Shown one piece after another: positions 9,099-17,272 of a DNA stretch of 64,000 nt. Both the position numbers and the translations under genes were made by a program. Positions within the stretch are counted from its first letter, which is position 1. The number at the start of each line of letters is the position of its first letter. The stretch is from Streptomyces mangrovi (GTDB taxonomy: Bacteria > Actinomycetota > Actinomycetes > Streptomycetales > Streptomycetaceae), in assembly GCF_900114215.1 (NCBI RefSeq), contig NZ_FOSG01000026.1, positions 1 to 64,000 of the forward strand. The letters are read 5' to 3'. The notes beneath the pieces are model-generated. The model did not search any database and was not told where the DNA came from. It saw nothing but the letters and a program-made list of their open reading frames with translations.

Positions 9099-10739
9099 CT
9101 AGTCCGGTTGCCCCGCCGGGGGCGATAAGGGCTCCGCGGGCGGTGTGCTCGACGGCGGCTCGGGGGTCGGTTCCGGCGCGGGCGACTCGGACGGCTCGGG
9201 CTCCGGGGGCTCGGAGGGGCGCGGCTGGGCGGGCGCCGCGCCGTGCCCGCGCAGGGTGATCACCGCCTTCGCCGGGGCGATCGAGATCCGCGCGGTCCAC
9301 GCGCCCGCCGGCTCCCGCGAACGGTCCACGGTGACGGTGAAGGCGGCCGACTCGCCGGGCCGCAGCGTCCCGTGCGTACGGTCCAGCCGCAGCCAGGGGG
9401 CGTCCACCGAGGCCGTCCAGTCGACCGGGGAGCCGCCGGAGGCGACGAGGGTGACGACGGTGGCGTCCCCGGACGGCTGGGCCTCGACCGTCAGCCGGCC
9501 CGGCCCCGTACCGGTGTCCCCGCGCTGCGGGCCCTCCCCGTCGGCTCCGTCGGCTCCGTCCGTGCCGTCCGTACCGGAGGACGGGGTGTCCCGTCCTTCC
9601 CCGCCGTCCGCGCCGGCCACATCGATACGGACGCCGGATCCGTCGCGGGAGGCCCCGGCGCCCCCCGTCCGGCTCCCGTCGCCCCGGGGGTCGCCGTACA
9701 GGCCGCCCGGGTCCTGCCGCTCGGAGGCCGAGACGGGGGCGCCGCCCGGGCCGCCGTCCACCGGCGGCGCGCCGCGGTACGCGGCCCACAGCGCCAGCAG
9801 CGGCGCGGCGACGACGGTGGCGACGACCGTGGTGGTCACCGCGCGGCTGCGCAGCCGGTCGAAGCGCTCGGCCCGGTCCCGGACGTTGACGGGGAAGCCG
9901 CGCCGGTCGAAGCGCGGGGTGTGCCGGGCCCGTGCGCGCTGCGCGGCGAGCATCGCGGCGTGCACCTCCGCCCGCGGGGCGGGGAGCACGGTGAGCGCGC
10001 CGACATCCGCGGGGGCGGTGCCCGGCCACGGGCCGCCCGCCAGCACCCGCTCGGCGGTACGGCGGCACTCGGGGCACTCGTCCACGTGCCGCACCAGCTC
10101 CCGGCGCAGCGCGCTGCCCAGCAGCACCTCCCGGTCCCCGGCGAGCCGGGCGACGGCCGGGCAGCCGCCCCGGTCGACGACGGCGAGCGCGGTGCGGGTG
10201 CGCTCCACCTCGCAGGCGGCGCTGGACAGCAGCAGCTCGGTGCCGTCGTGATCCGTGCCGAGGACGGCGGCGACCTCGTGGACCGGCAGGTGGTGGCGTA
10301 CGGCCAGTTCCAGGGCCTCGCGCTGCTCGGGGCCGGTGCCGGCGGCCTCCGGCCAGGCGAGCGCGGCCAGCTCGCGGCGGCGCGCGGTGGCCAGGGGGCC
10401 GGGCAGCTCCGGGGGTTCGGGGCGGACGCCGTGGCGCTCGGCCAGGAGCCGCAGGCAGGACCAGCGGGCCAGCGCGTACAGCCAGGGCCGGTGCAGTGCC
10501 GTGTCGGCGGGGGTGCGGCCGCGGCGGCGCTGCCGCTCGGCGACGGCCAGGGCCTCGCCGAGGACGGAGACGGCCGCCTCGTGCTCGCACATGACGGACA
10601 GGCAGTAGGTGAACAGCCCGTCCAGGTGGTCCCGGTAGGGGTCGACGGGCACCGGCGGCCGGGCCGCGGCGCGGTGCGTGCCACGGTGCGCCCGGTGTAC
10701 GCCGGTGGTGTGCGTGGGGTGCTCGCGCCGAGTGCTCAT
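9099..10739 (-). CDS. Membrane protein: sigma-like N-terminus, CxxC zinc-like motif, TM helix, BACON domain
   Basis: This 546-residue protein has a composite layout. Residues 25-190 look like degenerate ECF sigma regions 2 and 4 ([39 protein letters not shown]). About 215-235 holds [16 protein letters not shown], like the HCC zinc motif of anti-sigma factors. Near 300-320 is a single TM helix ([22 protein letters not shown]). A Gly/Asp-rich linker follows, then a BACON-like beta domain ([20 protein letters not shown]), then a Pro/Glu/Ser tail that probably lies outside the membrane. The predicted role is transmembrane regulation or a wall-associated sensor; no function is established. The start [10 protein letters not shown] follows the operator-like repeat. 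Confidence 0.8.
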   Translation of the reverse strand: MSTRREHPTHTTGVHRAHRGTHRAAARPPVPVDPYRDHLDGLFTYCLSVMCEHEAAVSVLGEALAVAERQRRRGRTPADTALHRPWLYALARWSCLRLLAERHGVRPEPPELPGPLATARRRELAALAWPEAAGTGPEQREALELAVRHHLPVHEVAAVLGTDHDGTELLLSSAACEVERTRTALAVVDRGGCPAVARLAGDREVLLGSALRRELVRHVDECPECRRTAERVLAGGPWPGTAPADVGALTVLPAPRAEVHAAMLAAQRARARHTPRFDRRGFPVNVRDRAERFDRLRSRAVTTTVVATVVAAPLLALWAAYRGAPPVDGGPGGAPVSASERQDPGGLYGDPRGDGSRTGGAGASRDGSGVRIDVAGADGGEGRDTPSSGTDGTDGADGADGEGPQRGDTGTGPGRLTVEAQPSGDATVVTLVASGGSPVDWTASVDAPWLRLDRTHGTLRPGESAAFTVTVDRSREPAGAWTARISIAPAKAVITLRGHGAAPAQPRPSEPPEPEPSESPAPEPTPEPPSSTPPAEPLSPPAGQPD

Positions 10740-10768
10740 CACCCAGCCGACCGTAGGCGGAAGGCCGG

Positions 10769-10801
10769 GCATCACTGGTGATGCTTGCGTGGGTTTAACC
10801 C
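10769..10801. promoter_or_regulatory. Two palindromes in the divergent region upstream of the BACON-protein gene
   Basis: GCATCACTGGTGATGC (10769-10784, 7-bp arms) begins 30 bases before the leftward start. GGGTTTAACCC (10791-10801) follows six bases later. Both are compact, A/T-containing inverted repeats in a GC-rich setting, as expected for a dimeric repressor or activator site. They may control the leftward gene, radA, or both. Confidence 0.5.
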
Positions 10802-10989
10802 TTACGGGTGACGATCTGCGGTAAAACGCACAAACGCTCAACGGTGGGTGGCAGGGGGGTGCGCGAGGGCGCACGGGGGCCGGGCTCATACGGTGTCCAC
10901 GGTGTCCGCCCCGCCCCGCCGGTCCGCTCCCCGGCCGCCCCGTGCCCGCCGGCGCCCGGTTGTCAGAGGCTCCGGCTACCGTGAGGCCC

Positions 10990-12432
10990 ATGGCTGCCCG
11001 CAAGTCGTCCGCCAAGGACCGCCCCGCCTACCGCTGCACCGAGTGCGGCTACACCACCGCCAAGTGGCTCGGCCGCTGCCCGGAGTGCCACGCCTGGGGC
11101 ACCGTCGAGGAGACCGGCGGCACCCCGGCCGTCCGCACCACCGCGCCCGGCCGGGTCTCGTCCCCCGCGCTGCCCATCGGGCAGGTGAACGGGCAGGTGG
11201 CCACCGCGCGCAGTACGGGCGTGCCGGAGCTGGACAGGGTGCTGGGCGGCGGGCTGGTGCCGGGCGCGGTGGTGCTGCTGGCGGGCGAGCCGGGGGTGGG
11301 CAAGTCCACGCTTCTGCTGGACGTCGCGGCCAAGGCGGCCGACGCCGACCGCCGCACGCTCTACGTCACCGGCGAGGAGTCGGCCGGGCAGGTGCGGCTG
11401 CGGGCGGACCGGATCGGGGCGATAAGCGACCACCTGTACCTGGCGGCCGAGACGGACCTGTCGGCCGTCCTGGGCCATCTGGACGAGGTGAAGCCCTCGC
11501 TGCTGGTCCTGGACTCGGTGCAGACGGTCGCCTCCCCCGAGATCGACGGCGCGCCCGGCGGCATGGCGCAGGTGCGGGAGGTGGCCGGGGCGCTGATCCG
11601 GGCCTCCAAGGAGCGCGGGATGTCCACGCTGCTGGTGGGCCACGTCACCAAGGACGGCGCCATCGCCGGTCCGCGCCTGCTGGAGCACCTGGTGGACGTG
11701 GTCCTGCAGTTCGAGGGCGACCGGCACGCCCGGCTGCGGCTGGTGCGCGGTGTGAAGAACCGCTACGGCGCCACCGACGAGGTGGGCTGCTTCGAGCTGC
11801 ACGACGAGGGCATCACCGGTCTGGCCGACCCGTCGGGCCTCTTCCTCACCCGCCGGGACGAGCCCGTGCCCGGCACCTGTCTGACCGTCACCCTGGAGGG
11901 CCGCCGCCCGCTGGTGGCCGAGGTGCAGTCGCTGACGGTCGACTCGCAGATCCCCTCCCCCCGGCGCACCACGTCCGGGCTGGAGACCTCGCGCGTGTCG
12001 ATGATGCTGGCCGTGCTGGAGCAGCGGGGCCGGATCAACGCGCTGGGCAAGCGGGACGTCTACACCGCCACCGTCGGCGGGGTGCGGCTGTCGGAGCCCG
12101 CGGCCGATCTGGCCATGGCGCTCGCGCTGGCCAGCGCCGCCAGCGACACGCCGCTCCCGAAGAACCTGGTGGCCATCGGCGAGGTGGGGCTGGCCGGCGA
12201 GGTCAGGCGTGTGACGGGTGTGCAGCGCCGGCTGGCGGAGGCCGCGCGGCTGGGCTTCACCCACGCCCTGGTGCCCACCGACCCGGGCAGGATCCCGTCG
12301 GGAATGCGGGTGCGGGAGGTGGCGGACATAGGGGAGGCGCTGCGGGTCCTGCCCGCCCGGCCGCCCCGGCCGGACCGCTCCGAACGGGAGGGGCGCGACG
12401 GGGCCGATCGGAGCACGCCGCACGAGGGCTGA
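10990..12432 (+). CDS. radA: DNA repair protein RadA (Sms)
   Basis: This 480-residue RecA-like ATPase drives branch migration in homologous recombination. It has an N-terminal C4 zinc finger (Cys16, Cys19, Cys30, Cys33), Walker A GEPGVGKST near residue 100, and Walker B SLLVLDSVQT. The RadA-specific KNRYG motif appears as VKNRYGATDEVG. A Lon-protease-like C-terminal domain contains RINALGKRDVYTATVGGVRL and AIGEVGLAGEVR. Lon's catalytic Ser is not required. In this phylum RadA sits beside disA, and in Bacillus RadA inhibits DisA's cyclase. Here the gap is 60 bases. The start at 10990 matches family N-termini. Confidence 0.95.
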   Translation: MAARKSSAKDRPAYRCTECGYTTAKWLGRCPECHAWGTVEETGGTPAVRTTAPGRVSSPALPIGQVNGQVATARSTGVPELDRVLGGGLVPGAVVLLAGEPGVGKSTLLLDVAAKAADADRRTLYVTGEESAGQVRLRADRIGAISDHLYLAAETDLSAVLGHLDEVKPSLLVLDSVQTVASPEIDGAPGGMAQVREVAGALIRASKERGMSTLLVGHVTKDGAIAGPRLLEHLVDVVLQFEGDRHARLRLVRGVKNRYGATDEVGCFELHDEGITGLADPSGLFLTRRDEPVPGTCLTVTLEGRRPLVAEVQSLTVDSQIPSPRRTTSGLETSRVSMMLAVLEQRGRINALGKRDVYTATVGGVRLSEPAADLAMALALASAASDTPLPKNLVAIGEVGLAGEVRRVTGVQRRLAEAARLGFTHALVPTDPGRIPSGMRVREVADIGEALRVLPARPPRPDRSEREGRDGADRSTPHEG

Positions 12433-12492
12433 CACCGCCGGTAGACTTTGCCCTGGTCTCGCCCGTACGTACGCATGACCCGAAGGAGTGCC

Positions 12493-13593
12493 GTGGCAGC
12501 CAACGACCGGGCAGCAACCGGCGCCGACGGCCTGTTGCGCGCCTCACTGAGCGCGGTCGCGCCTGGTACGGCCCTGCGCGACGGCCTGGAGCGCGTGCTG
12601 CGGGGGAACACCGGCGGGCTCATCGTCCTGGGCATGGACAAGACCGTCGAGGCTCTGTGCTCGGGCGGTTTCGTGCTGGACGTGGAGTTCAGCGCGACGC
12701 GGCTGCGCGAGCTGTGCAAGCTGGACGGCGCGCTGATCCTCGACAAGGACATCACCAAGATCGTGCGGGCGGGCGTACAGCTCGTGCCGGACGCCTCGAT
12801 CCCGACGGAGGAGACGGGCACCCGGCACCGCACCGCGCAGCGGGTGTCGATCCAGACCGGCTTCCCGGTGGTGTCGGTCAGCCAGTCGATGCGGCTGATC
12901 GCGCTGTACGTGGACGGCCAGCGGCGCGTGCTGGAGGACTCGGCGGCGATCCTGTCCCGGGCCAACCAGGCGCTGGCGACGCTGGAGCGCTACAAGCTGC
13001 GGCTGGACGAGGTGGCGGGCACGCTCTCCGCGCTGGAGATCGAGGACCTGGTGACGGTCCGGGACGTCTCCGCGGTGTCGCAGCGGCTGGAGATGGTGCG
13101 GCGGATCGCCACGGAGATCGCCGAGTACGTGGTGGAGCTGGGCACGGACGGGCGGCTGCTCTCCCTCCAGCTCGACGAGCTGATCGCGGGTGTGGAGCCC
13201 GAGCGCGAGCTGGTCGCCCGCGACTACGTGCCCGAGCCGACCGCCAAGCGGTCCCGCACCGTGGGCGAGGCGCTGACCGAGCTGGACCGGCTGACCCATA
13301 CCGAGCTGCTCGAACTGCCCACGGTGGCCAAGGCCCTGGGGTACAGCGGGTCGCCGGAGACGCTGGACTCGGCCGTCTCGCCGCGCGGTTACCGCCTGCT
13401 GGCGAAGGTGCCGCGGCTGCCGAACGCCGTGATCGAGCGGCTGGTCGAGCACTTCGGCGGGCTGCAGAAGCTGCTGGCCGCGAGCGTGGACGACCTGCAG
13501 GCCGTCGACGGGGTGGGCGAGGCGCGGGCCAGGTCGGTCCGCGAGGGCCTGTCGCGGCTGGCGGAGTCGTCGATCCTGGAGCGGTACGTCTGA
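12493..13593 (+). CDS. disA: DNA integrity scanning protein DisA, diadenylate cyclase
   Basis: This 366-residue enzyme makes the second messenger c-di-AMP from two ATP. The DAC domain spans residues 10-150 with the catalytic DGA (78-80) and RHR (111-113) motifs. A helical linker follows, and the C-terminal helix-hairpin-helix domain ([34 protein letters not shown]) binds branched DNA. GTG at 12493 is the start, with GAAGGAG at 12482-12488. An in-frame ATG six codons earlier lacks such spacing. A -10-like TAGACT at 12442-12447 in the radA-disA gap suggests an additional own promoter. It is probably important for osmotic and cell-wall control in Streptomyces. Confidence 0.96.
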   Translation: MAANDRAATGADGLLRASLSAVAPGTALRDGLERVLRGNTGGLIVLGMDKTVEALCSGGFVLDVEFSATRLRELCKLDGALILDKDITKIVRAGVQLVPDASIPTEETGTRHRTAQRVSIQTGFPVVSVSQSMRLIALYVDGQRRVLEDSAAILSRANQALATLERYKLRLDEVAGTLSALEIEDLVTVRDVSAVSQRLEMVRRIATEIAEYVVELGTDGRLLSLQLDELIAGVEPERELVARDYVPEPTAKRSRTVGEALTELDRLTHTELLELPTVAKALGYSGSPETLDSAVSPRGYRLLAKVPRLPNAVIERLVEHFGGLQKLLAASVDDLQAVDGVGEARARSVREGLSRLAESSILERYV

Positions 13594-13633
13594 CGCGTTC
13601 GGTCCGGGCGGGGCCGCCGCGCCCGCCCGGCCC

Positions 13634-13660
13634 CGTCCGGTCCGCGGCGCGGACCGGACG
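13634..13660. terminator. Bidirectional hairpin between disA and the convergent membrane gene
   Basis: CGTCCGGTCCGCG (13634-13646) and its exact complement (13648-13660) flank one base, so the practical hairpin has about 11 pairs and a short loop. It sits between two converging stop codons and can serve both strands. Confidence 0.65.
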
Positions 13661-13669
13661 TTCCCCGGT

Positions 13670-14560
13670 TCAGTCCTTGGTGAGGACGAACGAGATGCGC
13701 ACCTTCTCCAGGCCCTCCACCTCGGCCTCGACCAGATAGGTGCCGGCCTTCGCCCCGGCGCCCGGCGTGCCGCACTCGGGCGTGCTGTGCCTGCGGTCCC
13801 ACTCCAGGGTGCGGACGGCCGTTCCGCCCGCCGGGACCTTGTAGAGGGCCGAGCGGGCGCCCTTCGGGCAGTGCTCGGACTTCCAGACCTTCTCGTCGCC
13901 GTCCTCGGCTTCGATGATGGTGAAGGCCGTGGCACCGGTGCCGAAGTCGACCTTGCAGGCGCCGCCGCCCTCGTTGCGCACGGTCAGCCGGAAGACGGGC
14001 TTCTCGCCGGGCGCGTACCGGTTCTCCTCACTGCGCAGCGTCACCTCGACCGAGCCGGGGCGGCAGTCGGGGAGGGTGGAGTCGGCAGGCACGGCCTCGA
14101 CCCCGCCCGAGACGACACCGGCGGATCCGCCGCCCGCTCCTGCGGCACCCGGACCGCCCGAACCGGAACCGTTCGCGCCGCCTTCGCCCTCGCCGTCCGC
14201 GCCCCCGCCGCCGGATCCGGATCCGGCCGGTCCTTCCGTGTCACCGCCCCCGCCGCCGGTGCCTCCCGAACCGCCCGATCCCCCCGAACCGCCGGTGCCT
14301 CCGTCGGACTCCTCGCGCCCGCCGGGGCGTTCGCTGATCAGGGACTCGGACGAGGACGGCCCGGGTGTGATGGTGCCCGGCACCTCACCGCCGCCCTGCT
14401 TCCCGCCCTGGTCGCTCCCGCCGCCTCCGCCCGGCCCTCCGGACCTGACGGCCCATATGACGAGCAGTGCCAGGACCAGCAGGAGCGCAAGCATGACCGC
14501 CCTTCGCCTCCAGTAGATGGAGGAGGGAAGGGGCCCAACCGGATTGCGCAGAGATCCCAC
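13670..14560 (-). CDS. Membrane-anchored protein with Gly-rich linker and C-terminal beta domain
   Basis: This 296-residue protein has one TM helix after RRRAVML (about residues 22-38). A linker of more than 100 residues is almost only Gly, Ser, Glu and Asp. A C-terminal beta-sandwich-like domain follows (VEVTLRSEENRYAPGEKPVF, DFGTGATAFTIIEAEDG), with paired cysteines (CRPG/GACKV, EHCPKG/PECG) suggesting disulfides outside the cell. GTG at 14560 is preceded by AAGG at good spacing. In mycobacteria a membrane protein gene also lies between disA and mutY (Rv3587c-like), so the neighbourhood is conserved. Its function is unknown, perhaps envelope-related. Confidence 0.78.
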   Translation of the reverse strand: MGSLRNPVGPLPSSIYWRRRAVMLALLLVLALLVIWAVRSGGPGGGGGSDQGGKQGGGEVPGTITPGPSSSESLISERPGGREESDGGTGGSGGSGGSGGTGGGGGDTEGPAGSGSGGGGADGEGEGGANGSGSGGPGAAGAGGGSAGVVSGGVEAVPADSTLPDCRPGSVEVTLRSEENRYAPGEKPVFRLTVRNEGGGACKVDFGTGATAFTIIEAEDGDEKVWKSEHCPKGARSALYKVPAGGTAVRTLEWDRRHSTPECGTPGAGAKAGTYLVEAEVEGLEKVRISFVLTKD

Positions 14561-14721
14561 GCGCAAACCTTACGAGACATCATGTGCCCCATACGGTCTT
14601 ACCCGCCGCACTGAAGACCAACTTTTATGATGAACGGCCCGGCAGAGCCCGGCGACCGTCAGGGGTGACGCCCGACTGTTGCGGGGAGTGACCGTACGCT
14701 TCCTTTTCGTACCGTTCACGC

Positions 14722-15387
14722 ATGAGCAGTGATCTTCGAAGCGACCCCCTCGGTCCTCCCCCGGGTGCCTCCCGGGGCGCCTCCCGGGGCGCCTCCCCGG
14801 ACGGCCTCCACAGCGACCTCTACCGGGATGTCGCCGACTTCGCGCACGGCACCCCGGACTGGCTGCACTCGCTCGCCGAGTACGGCACCGAGGGCGGTCT
14901 GCTGGTCCTCGCCGCGCTGCTGGCGGCGGCGTGCTGGCGGGTCCGGCGCGCCGAGCCGGGGATCCTGGCCCGGGCCCTGCTGGGCGGGGCCGCGGTGGCT
15001 GCGGCGTACGGCCTCAGCGAGGCCGTCAAGCTGGTCGTACGGGAGGAGCGGCCCTGCCGTGCCGTGGCGGGCGCGCCGGCCCCGATCGCCCCCTGCCCGA
15101 AGCCGGGCGACTGGTCCTTCCCCAGCAACCACGCCACCATCGCCGCCGCCGCGGCGGTGGCCGTCGTACTGGTCTGGCGGGCGATGGCCTGGCTGGTGCT
15201 GCCGCTGGCGGTGCTGACGGCCTTCTCCCGGGTGTTCCTGGGAGTGCACTACCCGCACGACGTGGTGGCGGGCGCGCTGCTGGGCGCGGCCGCGGTACTG
15301 CTGGTGACCCGTTCGGCGGCCGGGCCCGCGACCGCGCTGACAAACCGGGTGCGGACCGGGCTCGGCTACACCGGCCCCGCCTCGTAG
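14722..15387 (+). CDS. PAP2-family membrane phosphatase
   Basis: This 221-residue integral membrane protein has about five TM helices. The three phosphatase motifs are KLVVREERPC (motif 1, KX6RP), PSNHA (motif 2, usually PSGH), and SRVFLGVHYPHDV (motif 3). The catalytic His residues are therefore present, with Asn replacing the usual Gly of motif 2. Such enzymes dephosphorylate undecaprenyl pyrophosphate or phosphatidic acid at the outer face of the membrane. The Pro/Gly/Ala/Ser N-terminus has a triplicated GASRG-like repeat. No clear ribosome site precedes ATG 14722. Confidence 0.9.
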   Translation: MSSDLRSDPLGPPPGASRGASRGASPDGLHSDLYRDVADFAHGTPDWLHSLAEYGTEGGLLVLAALLAAACWRVRRAEPGILARALLGGAAVAAAYGLSEAVKLVVREERPCRAVAGAPAPIAPCPKPGDWSFPSNHATIAAAAAVAVVLVWRAMAWLVLPLAVLTAFSRVFLGVHYPHDVVAGALLGAAAVLLVTRSAAGPATALTNRVRTGLGYTGPAS

Positions 15388-15536
15388 ACGACGATCGCCG
15401 CCGGTCCCGGCCTCCGCCGGAAGCCGGGCGGCACTCCCCCCGAACGAAAGGGACACATCGGGACGGGTGGTGCCTGCCGTCCATCGGCGCGGGCCGCTTC
15501 GCCGTCGCGCCCCTCCGTGTCAGGATCGGAGACGCC

Positions 15537-16499
15537 ATGACTGCGACCACATCCGAGCACAGCGCCACCGGTCTGACCGCGACCGGCCTCCTTCCCCCCG
15601 AGTCCCCTTCCCCCTCCGACCTCCACGGACCGGTCATCGACTGGTTCGGCGAACACGCCCGCGACCTGCCCTGGCGCCGCCCCGAGGCGGGCGCCTGGGG
15701 CGTGATGGTCAGCGAGTTCATGCTCCAGCAGACGCCCGTCAGCCGGGTGCTGCCCGTGTACGAGCAGTGGCTCGCCCGCTGGCCGCGCCCCGCCGACCTG
15801 GCCGCCGAGCCGCCCGGCGAGGCGGTGCGCGCCTGGGGCCGGCTGGGCTATCCCCGCCGGGCCCTGCGGCTGCACGGCGCCGCCGCCGCCATAACGGAAC
15901 GGCACGGCGGCGACGTGCCCAAGGAACACGCACAGCTCCTGGCCCTGCCGGGGGTGGGCGAGTACACGGCCGCGGCCGTGGCCTCCTTCGCCTACGGGCA
16001 ACGGCACCCGGTGCTGGACACCAACGTCCGGCGGGTCTTCGCCCGCGCGTTCGGCGGCCGCGAGTTCCCCCCGACCGCCACCACCGCCGCCGAGCGCAGA
16101 CTCGCCCGGACCGTCCTGCCCGAGGAGGACGCGACGGCGGCGCGCTGGGCGGCGGCCACGATGGAGCTGGGCGCCCTGGTGTGCACGGCCCGCAAGCCGG
16201 ACTGCGAGAACTGCCCGGTCATGGACCTGTGCGCCTGGCGCCGTGCCGGCTCGCCCGCGCACGACGGTCCGCCGCGTCGCGGCCAGAGCTACGCGGGCAC
16301 CGACCGCCAGGTACGCGGCAGGCTGCTGGCCGTGCTGCGCGAGGCCGTGGGGCCGGTGTCGCAGGCCGCGCTGGACGCGGTGTGGGACGAGCCGGTGCAG
16401 CGGGCGCGCGCGCTGGACGGGCTGGTCGCGGACGGGCTGGTCGAGCCGCTGGAGAACGGCGTCTACCGGCTTCCCCAGGGCCGGGGTCCGGCCATGTGA
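15537..16499 (+). CDS. mutY: A/G-specific adenine glycosylase
   Basis: This 320-residue base-excision repair enzyme removes adenine mispaired with 8-oxoguanine. The catalytic Glu60 lies in WGVMVSEFMLQQTPV. The helix-hairpin-helix LPGVGEYTAAAV (about 137-148) and catalytic Asp161 (HPVLDTNVRR) follow. The [4Fe-4S] ligands fit C-X6-C-X2-C-X5-C (CTARKPDCENCPVMDLC). After the cluster there are about 75 residues that look like a small winged-helix segment (QAALDAVWDEPVQRARALDG). This is not the MutT-like 8-oxoG-reading domain of E. coli MutY. The start at 15537 is the only good candidate for the family N-terminus. Confidence 0.94.
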   Translation: MTATTSEHSATGLTATGLLPPESPSPSDLHGPVIDWFGEHARDLPWRRPEAGAWGVMVSEFMLQQTPVSRVLPVYEQWLARWPRPADLAAEPPGEAVRAWGRLGYPRRALRLHGAAAAITERHGGDVPKEHAQLLALPGVGEYTAAAVASFAYGQRHPVLDTNVRRVFARAFGGREFPPTATTAAERRLARTVLPEEDATAARWAAATMELGALVCTARKPDCENCPVMDLCAWRRAGSPAHDGPPRRGQSYAGTDRQVRGRLLAVLREAVGPVSQAALDAVWDEPVQRARALDGLVADGLVEPLENGVYRLPQGRGPAM

Positions 16500-16503
16500 G
16501 ACG

Positions 16504-16557
16504 GGGTGCGGCGGTCACGGCCGCCGCACCCGCCCGCCGCGGTGCGGCGGGCGGGTG
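16504..16557. terminator. Two overlapping hairpins between mutY and the VOC gene
   Basis: GGGTGCGGCGG (16504-16514) pairs with 16521-16531. The alternative CACCCGCCCGCCGC (16527-16540) pairs with 16544-16557 around a GGT loop. The two share 16527-16531, so only one can form at a time. The pair lies between convergent genes, and each strand's transcript meets its own first hairpin. Confidence 0.65.
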
Positions 16558-16563
16558 CGGGAA

Positions 16564-17013
16564 TCAGTCGCAGACCTCCGACCACTCACGGCTCAGGACC
16601 AGCCCGCTCGTCCGCTCCTCGGCCAGCGAGTACCGGTTGCCCGACTCGTCCCGGAAGACCGCCTCGGTGCCGTGCGGCCCCTCGAGCGGTTCCTGGAGGA
16701 ACTCCACGCCCCGTTCCACCAGCCACTCGTACGCGGAGCGGCAGTCGTCCGTCCGCAGCACACCCGCTCCCAGGACCCCTTTGCGGACCAGCCCGGCCAG
16801 CGCCCGGGCCGACTCGGGGTCGATGCCGGGTCCGTATGCCGGCACCAGCGTCAGCCCGACGTCCGGCTGGCCCCTGGCTCCGACGGTGATCCGGCGCGTT
16901 CCGTTCTCGGTGGCATCGCCGCGTACCTCGAAGCCGAGCTTCTCGGTGAAGAACCTCAGGTCCCGCTCCTGGTCGGTGGACCAGACGGTGGCTGCGGCCA
17001 GACCCTTGATCAT
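16564..17013 (-). CDS. VOC-family protein (glyoxalase/bleomycin-resistance fold)
   Basis: This 149-residue protein has paired beta-alpha-beta modules: WSTDQERDLRFFTEKLGFEV in the first half, and VEFLQEPLEGPHGTEAVFRDESGNRYSL in the second. The usual metal ligands (His/Glu/Gln) are only partly recognisable, so catalysis is uncertain. It may act as a dioxygenase or isomerase, or simply sequester a ligand. I choose ATG 17013 because GGGAGGCACC lies directly before it. A second ATG 12 bases upstream is in frame. It is divergent from the NACHT gene with 259 bases between. Confidence 0.85.
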   Translation of the reverse strand: MIKGLAAATVWSTDQERDLRFFTEKLGFEVRGDATENGTRRITVGARGQPDVGLTLVPAYGPGIDPESARALAGLVRKGVLGAGVLRTDDCRSAYEWLVERGVEFLQEPLEGPHGTEAVFRDESGNRYSLAEERTSGLVLSREWSEVCD

Positions 17014-17272
17014 GGTGCCTCCCATGGTCGCGGACGTGCGGTCCACCGTGGGCAGCGCGCCCACCGGCCCGTCCCTCCAGGATCGCGCCGTGTGCGGCGG
17101 TCCGTCCACAGTACGGTGCGGCACCGCGGTGCGATCCGCCAAACCCCTTACGCCTCAGGTGAGTTGGCATAGCCTTGGGGGCGGGCGCCCGCCGGGCCGC
17201 ACGCCGCCTCAGGCCGTCGCCGGACCACCGTCAGACCACCACCAGTCCACAGGGCCGTCGGGGGAGGGCCGA

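Noticed and set aside
15467-17272. Upstream in-frame extension of the NACHT protein (600 codons)
   Set aside because: The frame runs open through mutY's other frame and the VOC antisense; a GGGGGAGG site and family-like N-terminus fix the start at 17273.
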